From assembly GCA_013362385.1 (NCBI GenBank), contig JABFWC010000449.1:1-9380 (forward strand): a stretch of 9,380 nt of DNA, written 5' to 3'. Both the position numbers and the translations under genes were made by a program. The notes beneath the pieces are model-generated. The model saw nothing but the letters and a program-made list of their open reading frames with translations, was not told the origin of the DNA and did not search any database. This document shows positions 1 through 8,025 of the stretch, piece after piece; positions within the stretch are counted from its first letter, which is position 1, and each line of letters starts with the position of its first letter. The stretch is from Pseudarthrobacter sp. (GTDB lineage: Bacteria > Actinomycetota > Actinomycetes > Actinomycetales > Micrococcaceae).

Positions 1-324
1 GACCTGCTCCACGACACCCGCGGTGTCAGCCACCGGAGTGCTGTTGGCCATGGCGTGGACGGCGGTGTAGCCGCCCAGGGCCGCGGCGCGGGTGCCGGTT
101 TCGACGGTTTCGGCGTCTTCGCGGCCGGGCTCGCGCAGATGCGTGTGGACGTCCACCATGCCCGGCAGTGCCACGAGGCCGGCGGCGTCGATGATGGTGG
201 CGCCGGCGGCGGACAGTCCCGTGCCGACCTCGGCGATGATGCCGTCGCGGATCAGCAGGTCAGCGGGGTCGCCGCCGAGGACAGCGGCGCCCTGGATCAG
301 GTAGGTTCCGGTGTTGGCTGCCAT
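1..324 (-). CDS. pyrC: Dihydroorotase (type I), N-terminal part, cut by window edge
   Basis: Dihydroorotase closes N-carbamoyl-aspartate to dihydroorotate, the third step of UMP synthesis, in the cytoplasm. Only the first 108 codons are inside the window; the rest lies beyond base 1. Residues 58-67 read DVHTHLREPG, the metal-binding motif of the amidohydrolase superfamily (H60 and H62 as ligands), and MANSTP follows at 92-97, equivalent to the family's substrate-contacting MxNxxP segment. The ATG at 324 shares its A with the pyrB stop (TGATG), and AAGGAG lies about 9 bases upstream inside pyrB, so translation is probably coupled. Seen: motif, start and overlap. Known: the step and metal chemistry. 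Inferred: the gene is intact outside the window. A hydantoinase-like amidohydrolase is the alternative, but the pyrB neighbour makes dihydroorotase nearly certain. Confidence 0.95.
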   Translation of the reverse strand, partial: MAANTGTYLIQGAAVLGGDPADLLIRDGIIAEVGTGLSAAGATIIDAAGLVALPGMVDVHTHLREPGREDAETVETGTRAAALGGYTAVHAMANSTPVADTAGVVEQV

Positions 325-1349
325 CAGTTGCTCTCCTTGCTGGTGTGGGCGCCGGCATAGGCCGGAACCCGGGTGGGCGCTGGTTCGCGGGTGTCCCCGG
401 AGAGCAGCAGGTACAGGGCGGCCATCCGCACGGACACGCCGTTGCGGACCTGTGCCAGGACGGTGGAGCGGGGCGAGTCCGCGGCGGCGGCGCTGATTTC
501 CAGGCCGCGGTTCATGGGGCCGGGGTGCATGATGATGGTGTCCGTCATGCCAAGGTCGTCGAGGGCACGGAGCCTGTTGTCGTCGAAGCCCCAGCGGCGG
601 GAGTATTCCCGGGTGCTGGGGAAGAACGAGGCGTTCATGCGTTCGCCTTGGACGCGGAGCATCATCACGGCGTCGACGCCGTTGATGAGGGTTTCGTCCA
701 GGTTGTAGCTGACGCTGCAGGGCCACTTTTCGACGCCGACGGGCAGCAGGGTGGGGGGCGCCACCAGGGTGACTTCCGCACCAAGGGTGCGCAGCAGCCA
801 GACGTTGGACCGCGCAACGCGCGAGTGCAGGACGTCCCCGGCGATGGCGACCCGCATTCCTTTGAGGTCCGTCCCTTCGGAACCGGTCCCGGAGAGGCGT
901 GCCCAGTGCCGGCGCATGGTGAAGGCGTCCAGCAGTGCCTGGGTTGGGTGTTCGTGGGTGCCGTCTCCGGCGTTGATGACGGCGGCGTCGATCCAGTCGG
1001 TCGCGGCGAGCCGGTGCGGTGCGCCCGAGGCCCAGTGGCGGATGACGACGGCGTCCGCCCCCATGGCGGACAGGGTCTGCGCGGTGTCTTTCAGGGATTC
1101 GCCCTTGGACACCGACGAGCCCTTCGCGGCGAAGTTGATGACATCGGCCGAGAGGCGCTTGGCCGCGGCTTCGAAGGAGATGCGGGTGCGGGTGGAGTCT
1201 TCGAAGAAGAGGTTGACGACGGTGCGTCCCCGCAGAGCCGGAAGCTTCTTGACTTCCCGCTCCCCCACGGCCGACATTTCCTCTGCGGTGTCCAGGATGC
1301 GGATGGCATTCGGGAGGCTGAGGTCCTCGGTGGACAGGAGGTGTTTCAT
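324..1349 (-). CDS. pyrB: Aspartate carbamoyltransferase catalytic subunit
   Basis: Transfers the carbamoyl group from carbamoyl phosphate to L-aspartate, the committed step of pyrimidine synthesis, as a cytoplasmic enzyme. The 341-residue protein carries the carbamoyl-phosphate loop STRTR at 52-56 (within FFEDSTRTR), the lysine-bearing loop SSVSKGES at 78-85, HPTQ at 134-137 and HPGPMNRG at 275-282. Family members are usually about 310-320 residues; the surplus is a polar, Pro/Ala-rich tail of about 25 residues after LLLSG, with no recognisable domain. The ATG at 1349 overlaps the pyrR stop by four bases (ATGA), preceded by GAGGGCGG as a modest ribosome site, so pyrB expression should follow that of pyrR. 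No regulatory subunit gene (pyrI) is seen, as expected where PyrR controls the operon. Ornithine carbamoyltransferase is excluded by the motif set and context. Confidence 0.97.
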   Translation of the reverse strand: MKHLLSTEDLSLPNAIRILDTAEEMSAVGEREVKKLPALRGRTVVNLFFEDSTRTRISFEAAAKRLSADVINFAAKGSSVSKGESLKDTAQTLSAMGADAVVIRHWASGAPHRLAATDWIDAAVINAGDGTHEHPTQALLDAFTMRRHWARLSGTGSEGTDLKGMRVAIAGDVLHSRVARSNVWLLRTLGAEVTLVAPPTLLPVGVEKWPCSVSYNLDETLINGVDAVMMLRVQGERMNASFFPSTREYSRRWGFDDNRLRALDDLGMTDTIIMHPGPMNRGLEISAAAADSPRSTVLAQVRNGVSVRMAALYLLLSGDTREPAPTRVPAYAGAHTSKESN

Positions 1350-1933
1350 GCGCCGCCCTCGATCACGACTTCGTTGACCGGACTTCCGCCGGCCGGGGTG
1401 TCCGTTTCTTCGAGCCGGACCCGGACCTTTTCGGCCGAGGACGTGGGCAGGTTCTTTCCCACGTGGTCCGCCCGGATGGGGAGTTCACGGTGGCCGCGGT
1501 CGATCAGCACGGCGAGCCGGACGATGCGGGGGCGGCCGAGGTCCACGAGGGCGTCCAGGGCGGCGCGGATGGTGCGGCCGGAGTACAGGACGTCGTCGAT
1601 GAGGACCACTACCTTGTTGTCAATGCCTGTCCGCGGCAGCCGGGTGGGGTGCGGCGGACGGGTTCCCTGATGGGAGAGGTCGTCGCGGAACATGGTGACG
1701 TCAAGCTGGCCGACGATGGCGGCGGCATCAACGGTGTTGTCAGCGGCGGCGATTTTTTCGGCCAGCCGGACTGCCAACGGGTAGCCGCGGCGCGGGATGC
1801 CGAGCAGGACAAGGTCCCGGGATCCCTTGTTGGCCTCGAGGATCTCATGGGCGATACGAGTCAGGGCCCGGTCGATGTCCGCCTGGTTGAGGACAACCCT
1901 GGCTGGAACCGGTGCGCTGGTGACAGAAGTCAA
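1346..1933 (-). CDS. pyrR: PyrR: pyr operon RNA-binding regulator / uracil phosphoribosyltransferase
   Basis: PyrR senses UMP/UTP and binds a hairpin in pyr leader mRNA; many members also make UMP from uracil and PRPP. Taken from the TTG at 1933 the protein has 195 residues, close to the family's usual 180-195. The type I phosphoribosyltransferase PRPP loop is at about 108-121 ([14 protein letters not shown]), with IPRRGYPLA at 46-54. I chose TTG because AAGGGGAG ends 7 bases before it. The reading frame also allows GTG at 1960, but that codon has no ribosome site and lies inside the hexaloop of the PyrR-binding hairpin (1941-1980). The 3' end overlaps pyrB by four bases. The gene leads the pyrR-pyrB-pyrC operon and is probably autoregulated. 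Seen: motifs, hairpin, SD. Inferred: TTG start and repression. Confidence 0.95.
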   Translation of the reverse strand: MTSVTSAPVPARVVLNQADIDRALTRIAHEILEANKGSRDLVLLGIPRRGYPLAVRLAEKIAAADNTVDAAAIVGQLDVTMFRDDLSHQGTRPPHPTRLPRTGIDNKVVVLIDDVLYSGRTIRAALDALVDLGRPRIVRLAVLIDRGHRELPIRADHVGKNLPTSSAEKVRVRLEETDTPAGGSPVNEVVIEGGA

Positions 1934-1940
1934 CGCTCGT

Positions 1941-1980
1941 CTCCCCTTTCCCCGCCTCACAGGACGGAATTAAAAGAAGG
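1941..1980 (-). promoter_or_regulatory. PyrR-binding RNA hairpin in the pyr leader, overlapping the pyrR ribosome site
   Basis: Read as minus-strand RNA, an upper stem CCGUC (1967-1963) pairs with GGCGG (1956-1952) around the hexaloop CUGUGA (1962-1957), extended by two U-G pairs. Two unpaired A residues (1971-1970) form a 5'-side purine bulge. A lower stem CUUUU (1976-1972) pairs with AAAGG (1949-1945), one pair being U-G. Hexaloop CNGNGA, the closing G-rich 3' strand and the 5' purine bulge are the known hallmarks of PyrR binding loops in Bacillus. The lower stem's 3' strand is part of the Shine-Dalgarno AAGGGGAG (1948-1941) of the TTG start, so a PyrR-stabilised hairpin would hide it. That agrees with the translational repression described for mycobacterial PyrR. 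No antiterminator/terminator pair is visible. Repression here is inferred; the structure is read directly. Confidence 0.8.
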
Positions 1981-1995
1981 ATCATGTGCCTTTCA

Positions 1996-2004
1996 AAATT
2001 ACCA
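1996..2004 (-). promoter_or_regulatory. Candidate extended -10 promoter for the pyr operon
   Basis: Minus strand reads TGG followed by TAATTT, an extended -10 form. It places the transcript start near 1989, leaving a leader of about 55 bases that contains the whole PyrR hairpin. The region 17 bases upstream (CGGCCC) does not resemble a -35 box. An alternative pair, TTGAAA (1996-1991) with TTTAAT (1974-1969), would start transcription inside the hairpin and lose its 5' strand, so I prefer the extended -10. Confidence 0.4.
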
Positions 2005-2087
2005 CACGGCCCGCACCGGGCCGGTTCGGTACGGACGCGGTGATGGTCACACCCCCGGGGCAGCGCGGCGCGTGGCTGGACTCCTCC

Positions 2088-2116
2088 TTGGACGCCCGCC
2101 GGAGCCCGCCTAGGCT
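2088..2116 (+). promoter_or_regulatory. Sigma70-type promoter of the PrsW-family gene, predicted leaderless
   Basis: TTGGAC (2088-2093), a 17-base spacer and TAGGCT (2111-2116) give a good housekeeping-type promoter. Seven bases after the -10 box is the ATG at 2124, so the expected first transcribed base is the A of the start codon. No Shine-Dalgarno precedes that ATG. Leaderless mRNAs of this layout are common in Actinobacteria. It also settles the start choice of the downstream gene. Confidence 0.65.
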
Positions 2117-2123
2117 GTCGGGT

Positions 2124-3401
2124 ATGCCGACATATCCGCAGCAGCCCGCGCCCGGACCACCTGACGATCCTCACAGCGGGACGGGCGGATATGTTCCGGA
2201 CCAGGCCAACCCGAGCTGGATGGGCCACGTTCAGCCCGGAAACTATCGTGCGGCACCCGGCCACCTGGGCGGGCCGGTCGCCTCCGTGGTTCCGCCGCAG
2301 GTTCAGGGAACGTTGACGCGTGCCGCCCGCACCCGCAGCGGGCTGGTGGGAGTGACGGTGGCCGGCGTTTCACTGGCCTTCCTGAGCCTGTTCCTGGTGG
2401 TGCCGTTCCTGCTGTCCAACACGGGAGCGGCGGGTTTCCTGATCGGCTTCGTGGCCTCGCTGATCCCGTTGTCGGTGGTCCTGCTGACCGTGCACATCAT
2501 CGACCGCTGGGAGCCTGAACCAAAGCGGCTGCTGTTCTTCGCGTTCACCTGGGGCGCGGCGGTGTCCGTGGCCGTCACGCTCCTGATCCAGCCGTTCTTC
2601 GTCGTCGCCTTCCAGTTTTCCGACGTGCCCGACCTGCAGACCTATATGGCGACGGTCCAGGCGCCGATCGTCGAGGAATTCGCCAAGTCCCTGGGCCTGC
2701 TGATCCTGCTCCTGGCGGCCCGGAGGCATTTCGACGGCCCCGTGGATGGAGTGGTGTTTGCCTTCACCATCGCCGGCGGGTTCGCCTTCACCGAAAACAT
2801 CCTGTACTTCGGCAGGGCCATTGCGGAATCGTCGAGCCCGGCCAGCGACTTCGCCCAGGTATTCTTCCTTCGCGGCGTGATGTCCCCGTTCGCCCACGCC
2901 ATCTTCACCGGAACCACCGGCATCATCATGGGATTCGCCGCACGGCGGTGGCACGCCGGCGCGTCCGTGGCGGCCTTCTTCGTCGGCCTGCTGCCGGCCA
3001 TGTTCCTGCACAACAGGTGGAACAGCATGGGCCAGGGCTTCCTGCTCGACTACATCGTCGTCCAGGTGCCGATCTTCGTGCTGGCCGTTGGCGGGATCAT
3101 CCTGCTGCGCGTGGCCGAGAAGCGCCTGACCCGGCAGCGGCTGCTGGAGTACTCGGCCGCAGGATGGTTTACTCCTGCCGAGGTCCAGCTCCTTGCCACC
3201 CGTGCGGGGCGGCGCACTGCCCTGGCCTGGGCGGCCGGCTCCGGCAGGAAACGGCAGATGAAGGAATTCGTGAAGGCCGCCACGCACCTGGCCAACACCA
3301 GGCAGCGCATCCTGAGCGGACGCGACGTGCCGCTGCACCAGGCCGAGGAGCGGCAACAGTTGCAGCGCATCGTCGCACTTCGGGATTCCGTAACGCGCTG
3401 A
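2124..3401 (+). CDS. PrsW-family intramembrane metalloprotease
   Basis: Multi-pass membrane protein of 425 residues resembling PrsW, the site-1 protease that in Bacillus cleaves the anti-sigma factor RsiW. A Pro/Gly-rich cytoplasmic head (1-65) is followed by about eight hydrophobic segments, roughly 73-97, 101-124, 137-163, 180-199, 207-229, 253-272, 278-296 and 308-330. Family motifs are present in order: WEPEP (129-133), EEFAK (184-188), FTEN (222-225), HAIFTG (258-263) and a further His at 296. The Glu and His residues are the presumed catalytic or metal-binding positions. A basic, helix-rich tail (331-425) follows. The ATG at 2124 is chosen over the in-frame GTG at 1986 because of the leaderless promoter. 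It is the only plus-strand gene, divergent from pyrR and convergent with nusB. No anti-sigma or sigma gene is nearby, so its substrate is unknown. Confidence 0.88.
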   Translation: MPTYPQQPAPGPPDDPHSGTGGYVPDQANPSWMGHVQPGNYRAAPGHLGGPVASVVPPQVQGTLTRAARTRSGLVGVTVAGVSLAFLSLFLVVPFLLSNTGAAGFLIGFVASLIPLSVVLLTVHIIDRWEPEPKRLLFFAFTWGAAVSVAVTLLIQPFFVVAFQFSDVPDLQTYMATVQAPIVEEFAKSLGLLILLLAARRHFDGPVDGVVFAFTIAGGFAFTENILYFGRAIAESSSPASDFAQVFFLRGVMSPFAHAIFTGTTGIIMGFAARRWHAGASVAAFFVGLLPAMFLHNRWNSMGQGFLLDYIVVQVPIFVLAVGGIILLRVAEKRLTRQRLLEYSAAGWFTPAEVQLLATRAGRRTALAWAAGSGRKRQMKEFVKAATHLANTRQRILSGRDVPLHQAEERQQLQRIVALRDSVTR

Positions 3402-3407
3402 GCAATG

Positions 3408-3463
3408 AAAAAAGTGGGCAACGCAAAGAGGCCCCGCCATCGGGCGGGGCCTCTTTGCGTTGC
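3408..3463. terminator. Bidirectional terminator between the PrsW-family gene and nusB
   Basis: Bases 3418-3438 and 3443-3463 form a perfect 21-bp stem around the loop ATCG, with a GC-rich core (GAGGCCCCGCC). On the minus strand the stem is followed by CCAC and six T residues (rc of 3408-3413), a proper U-tract for efp-nusB transcripts. For plus-strand transcripts the shorter inner stem ends in CUCUUU, a weaker U-tract. It sits 16 bases after the PrsW-family stop and 18 bases after the nusB stop, so it can end both converging transcripts. Confidence 0.9.
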
Positions 3464-3481
3464 AGGTGTCCGGCGGCCAAG

Positions 3482-3892
3482 CTACGCGAGCAGTGAAGGC
3501 TTCAGCTGCTGCAGGCGGCCCAGGAGTCCGTTGATGAACTGCGGGGACTCGTCCGTGGACAATGTCTTGGCCAGCGCAACTGCCTCGCTGACCGCTACAC
3601 CGTCAGGGACGTCGTCGTTGTAAAGAAGCTCCCAGGTGCCGATGCGCAGGATGATGCGGTCCACCGACGGCATCCGTTCCAGGCTCCAGCCCTGCGAGTA
3701 GGTCTCGAGGAATTCGTCGATGGCAGCCTGCTGCGACAGCACGCCCTCGATGATTTCCACGGTGTAGGGGTTGACCACCTGGTCGGTCTTTTCCCGGCGC
3801 GCGCGAAGCACGTCGAACGCCGAAACCGAGCGCTGCTCCGCCTCGAAAAGAACATCCAGAGCCCTATTGCGGGCTTTACCGCGGGCGCTCAC
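3482..3892 (-). CDS. nusB: Transcription antitermination factor NusB
   Basis: NusB pairs with NusE (ribosomal protein S10) and binds boxA RNA, supporting antitermination on rRNA operons. The 136-residue protein is of usual length. It has the basic N-terminus SARGKARNRALDVLFEAEQR (2-21), which in the family contacts RNA, the central segment MPSVDRIILRIGTWELLY (about 74-91), and the C-terminal signature AVALAKTLSTDESPQFINGL (about 105-124). The start is GTG at 3892, sharing one base with the efp stop (TAGTG), so nusB is probably translated by coupling to efp. Transcription ends at the strong hairpin just downstream. Nothing unusual is seen in the gene. Family assignment is by recalled conserved segments and the efp-nusB pairing, which is widespread in Gram-positive bacteria. 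Confidence 0.96.
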   Translation of the reverse strand: MSARGKARNRALDVLFEAEQRSVSAFDVLRARREKTDQVVNPYTVEIIEGVLSQQAAIDEFLETYSQGWSLERMPSVDRIILRIGTWELLYNDDVPDGVAVSEAVALAKTLSTDESPQFINGLLGRLQQLKPSLLA

Positions 3893-4455
3893 TACTCGGT
3901 GACCCGGCCCAGGTAGCTGCCGTCACGGGTGTCCACCTTGACCTTGGTGTTGTTCTCGATGAACAGCGGGACCTGGATCTCGTAGCCGGTTTCCAGGGTG
4001 GCCGGCTTGGTGCCTGCGGAGGAGCGGTCACCCTGCAGTCCCGGCTCGGTGTAGGTGATTTCGAGGACCACGCTCGGCGGCAGTTCGATGTAGAGGGGGG
4101 TGCCGTCGTGGATGGCGATGTTGACCATCTGGTTCTCGAGCATGAAGTTGGTCGCGTCGCCCACGGTGGCGCCGGAGACGGTGATCTGGTCGTAGTCGGA
4201 GGTGTCCATGAACACGAAGTCCGCGCCGTCCTGGTACAGGTACTGGTAGTCGCGGCGGTCCACGGTGGCGGTCTCGATCTTGAGGCCGGCGTTGAAGGTC
4301 TTGTCCACAACCTTGCCGGACATTACGTTGCGCATCTTGGTCCGCACAAAGGCGCCGCCCTTGCCGGGCTTGACGTGCTGGAATTCGATGACGTTCCAGA
4401 GCTGGCCCTCGAGCTTCAGGACCGTTCCGTTCTTAATGTCGTTAGTGGTTGCCAC
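3892..4455 (-). CDS. efp: Translation elongation factor P
   Basis: EF-P binds between the ribosomal P and E sites and relieves stalling at polyproline stretches. The 187-residue length is typical. Domain I (about 1-65) carries the tip loop KPGKGGAF at 29-36, with K32 at the position that in other bacteria is beta-lysylated, rhamnosylated (as Arg) or 5-aminopentanolated. The two following OB-fold domains are complete, with [12 protein letters not shown] (about 134-145) and the terminal [13 protein letters not shown] segment matching the EF-P signature. The start is GTG at 4455, preceded by AGAGGA at a spacing of about 7. The upstream gap holds a candidate promoter, so efp-nusB may be transcribed independently of the aro genes. 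No EpmA/EpmB-like modification gene is in the window. The TAG stop overlaps the nusB start. Confidence 0.97.
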   Translation of the reverse strand: MATTNDIKNGTVLKLEGQLWNVIEFQHVKPGKGGAFVRTKMRNVMSGKVVDKTFNAGLKIETATVDRRDYQYLYQDGADFVFMDTSDYDQITVSGATVGDATNFMLENQMVNIAIHDGTPLYIELPPSVVLEITYTEPGLQGDRSSAGTKPATLETGYEIQVPLFIENNTKVKVDTRDGSYLGRVTE

Positions 4456-4478
4456 TGGGTTTCCTCTGGTTTCTGTGC

Positions 4479-4494
4479 CTGGCCGTGCGGCCAG
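4479..4494 (-). other. Small hairpin in the efp leader
   Basis: CTGGCC and GGCCAG form a perfect 6-bp stem with a 4-base loop, about 20 bases upstream of the efp start and just ahead of its ribosome site. It could structure the leader mRNA. A short GC-rich dyad is also expected by chance in DNA of this composition, so no function is claimed. Confidence 0.25.
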
Positions 4495-4578
4495 ATGCTG
4501 TATGCCGGGCGGCCTGCCGGAATGGCGTGCCTGCCCGTGTTTGTCAAAAATCGCGGGGATGCCAAAAATCCCTCATCC

Positions 4579-4598
4579 ATTCTACCGGTAAATACCGG
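4579..4598 (-). promoter_or_regulatory. Candidate efp-nusB promoter -10 with adjacent palindrome
   Basis: Minus strand shows TAGAAT (4584-4579), a good -10 box, directly preceded by the perfect inverted repeat CCGGTA-TT-TACCGG (4598-4585). The start would be near 4572, giving an efp leader of about 117 bases. The -35 region (GAGGGG) is not canonical, which would suit a regulated or weak promoter. The palindrome occupies the spacer, where a repressor or an activator could act. Function is inferred from position only. Confidence 0.4.
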
Positions 4599-4600
4599 GT

Positions 4601-4636
4601 GCCCCTCGCGGCATGCCGGGGCCTGCCTCAGCAGGC
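4601..4636 (-). terminator. Possible weak terminator after the aro/TPR operon
   Basis: Two GC-rich dyads flank the end of the TPR-like gene. GCCTGC-CTCA-GCAGGC (4621-4636) overlaps its stop. GCCCC (4601-4605) pairs with GGGGC (4618-4622) around an inner CGGCATGCCG palindrome. Neither is followed by a T-run on the minus strand, so termination would be weak or factor-assisted and some read-through into efp is likely. Confidence 0.25.
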
Positions 4637-5145
4637 GAGCTCGAGCACGTCCCGCGCCCGCTGCAGCGCCACGGTGGACGAGTAGATCAGGGCTGCGTCG
4701 GCGGACTGGGCCACGCGCAGGTCCAGCGCCCTCGTGAAGGACTCCACGGCAGCGGCGATGTGGCCGGCGGTGTACTGCGCCTTGCCGAGGAAGTGCAGCG
4801 CCACGGCTTCACGGGGTGTGCCGTGCACTTCGGCCAGGAGCTGGCGGAACAGTTCGATGGCGCGGTCCGTGCGGTGCGTCACCCGGAGAACTTCGGCTTC
4901 GAAGACACGCAGGCGGAAGGATTCGGGATCCTTGAACCGGGCTTCGACGAGCAGCTCGGCGGCCTCCGATGCGTGGCCTTCCACCAGCAGGACGAAGATA
5001 TGGTCGGCGGGGTCGGTGGATGCCGCCAGCGCCTCGTGGCAGGCGTCCTCGTTGACCACCTGCGGCAGCAGGGTTTCCGGGTTGATGCGGATGCCGGGGA
5101 AGCCTGCCTCCGGCCAGTCCGCCGTTCCGCTGATGGTGCCCTGCA

Positions 5146-5146
<1 letters not shown>
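4628..5146 (-). CDS. Uncharacterised small TPR-like protein
   Basis: The 172-residue protein is not one I can assign to a named function. From about residue 43 it is helical and fits about three degenerate tetratricopeptide repeats: 43-76 (FVLLVEGHASEAAELLVEAR), 77-106 (EAEVLRVTHRTDRAIELFRQ) and 112-146 (ALHFLGKAQYTAGHIAAAVE, then FTRALDL). The last has the usual small, aromatic and Ala positions. The N-terminal 42 residues are non-repetitive. There is no signal peptide or membrane segment, so it is cytoplasmic; TPRs normally bind other proteins. The ATG at 5146 shares a base with the aroB stop (TGATG), and AGGAG lies about 11 bases upstream, so translation is probably coupled to aroB. It is the last gene before the efp gap. 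A role tied to dehydroquinate synthase or to its pathway is only an inference from position. Confidence 0.8.
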
Positions 5147-6802
<1,656 letters not shown>

Positions 6803-6803
<1 letters not shown>

Positions 6804-7999
6804 TACTGCCCGATCGAGTCCAGGGATGCCGGGATGTTGTCCAGGTAGCCCTTGATGTTGCGGGCGGTCTCCGCCACCGAGTCGCCGCCGAACTTTTCCA
6901 TGACGGCCTCGGCCAGGACCAGCGCCACCATGGCCTCGGCCACGACACCGGCTGCCGGGACCGCACAGACGTCCGAGCGCTGGTGGTGGGCTTTCGCCGG
7001 CTCGCCCGTGCTGACGTCGATGGTGCGCAGCGCGCGGGGAACGGTGGCAATGGGCTTCATGGCGGCGCGGACGCGCAGGACGTCGCCGATGCTCATGCCG
7101 CCCTCGATGCCGCCGGCACGGTTGCTGGCACGGACGATCCGGCCGTCGTCGTCGCGGAGGATCTCATCGTGCGCGGCCGAACCGCGGCGGGCGGCAGTCA
7201 GGAAGCCGTCGCCGACCTCCACGCCCTTGATCGCCTGGATGCCCATGAGCGCTGCGGCGAGGCGGGCGTCCAGCCGGCGGTCCCAGTGCACGTAGCTGCC
7301 CAGTCCGGGCGGGAGGCCGTAGGCCAGGACTTCCGCTACGCCGCCGAGGGTTTCGCCTTCTTTGTGCGCGGCGTCCACCTCGGCCACCATGGCGTCAGAG
7401 GTCTCGCGGTCGAAGCAGCGCAGCGGGTCGGTGTCCAGGGCGATGACGTCCGCCGGCACCGGCAGCGGACGGCCCTCCGGGACGGTGACGCTGGCGATGG
7501 AGACGGTGTGGCTGACCAGTTCGATGCCGAGCTGGTTGAGGAAGCGGGCGGCAACCGTGCCCAGGGCGACCCGGGTGGCGGTTTCGCGGGCGCTGGCACG
7601 CTCCAGCACCGGGCGGGCTTCGTCGAAGCCGTACTTCTGCATGCCGGTGAAGTCTGCGTGGCCGGGCCGCGGCCGGGTGAGCGGGGCGTTACGGGCCTGG
7701 TCGGCGAGGAGTTCGGAATCCACGGGGTCGGCAGACATGATCTGTTCCCACTTGGGCCATTCGGTGTTGCCTACCTGGATGGCCACCGGGCCGCCCTGGG
7801 TGCGGCCGTGCCGGACGCCGCCGGTGATGGTGACGACGTCCTGCTCGAATTTCATCCGGGCGCCGCGCCCGTAGCCGAGCCTGCGGCGGGCCAGAGAGTC
7901 AGCGATGTGCCCGCTGGTGATTTCAACACCGGCGGGGACGCCCTCAATAATTCCGATCAGAGCCGGGCCATGGGATTCCCCGGCAGTCAACCAACGCAT
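6803..7999 (-). CDS. aroC: Chorismate synthase
   Basis: Removes phosphate from EPSP to give chorismate, the branch point to aromatic amino acids and other products; it needs reduced FMN. From the ATG at 7999 the protein has 398 residues, typical for Actinobacteria. Signatures are [10 protein letters not shown] at 2-11 with catalytic H10, [11 protein letters not shown] at about 109-119 with the second catalytic His (H114), ERASARETA at about 133-141, [14 protein letters not shown] and [12 protein letters not shown] chose 7999 because family members begin right before (L/R)[10 protein letters not shown] and AGGA lies 8 bases upstream. A GTG at 8029 would add ten residues and overlap the aroE stop by four bases (GTGA), a pattern used elsewhere in this operon, so it remains possible. 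The 3' end overlaps aroK. Confidence 0.97.
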
Positions 8000-8025
8000 A
8001 CTTTCCATCCTGCCACGTAGGGCGG

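Noticed and set aside
345..1670. 441-codon open frame on the plus strand opposite pyrB and pyrR
   Set aside because: Antisense shadow of two unmistakable genes in high-GC DNA; low-complexity Gly/Asp/Val-rich product with no family features and no promoter or ribosome site.
1986..2123. N-terminal extension of the PrsW-family protein from GTG 1986
   Set aside because: The added 46 residues would be encoded across both candidate promoters and the pyr leader, with no ribosome site; the leaderless ATG at 2124 explains the data better.
1845..2264. Minus-strand frame crossing the pyr leader, with ATG at 1985 and a short [14 protein letters not shown] peptide
   Set aside because: Considered as a leader peptide for attenuation, but there is no Shine-Dalgarno, no fitting leaderless start and no regulatory codon run; it then overlaps pyrR out of frame for a long way.
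2370..3440. 356-codon minus-strand frame opposite the PrsW-family gene
   Set aside because: Gln/Gly/His/Arg-rich composition typical of a reverse-frame shadow; it also runs through the terminator stem.
4519..4547. Perfect TTGACA (4547-4542, minus strand) as the efp promoter -35
   Set aside because: At 17 bases the downstream hexamer is CATTCC, and the 16- and 18-base registers are no better, so no usable -10 accompanies it.
4553..4572. GGGAT/ATCCC dyad in the efp leader as a terminator
   Set aside because: Only five pairs with a seven-base A-rich loop and no T-run after it on either strand in the right place.
6983..8020. 345-codon open frame on the plus strand opposite aroC
   Set aside because: Mirror frame of aroC caused by GC-biased third positions; the product is Gly/Ala/Val/Asp-rich with no recognisable motif.
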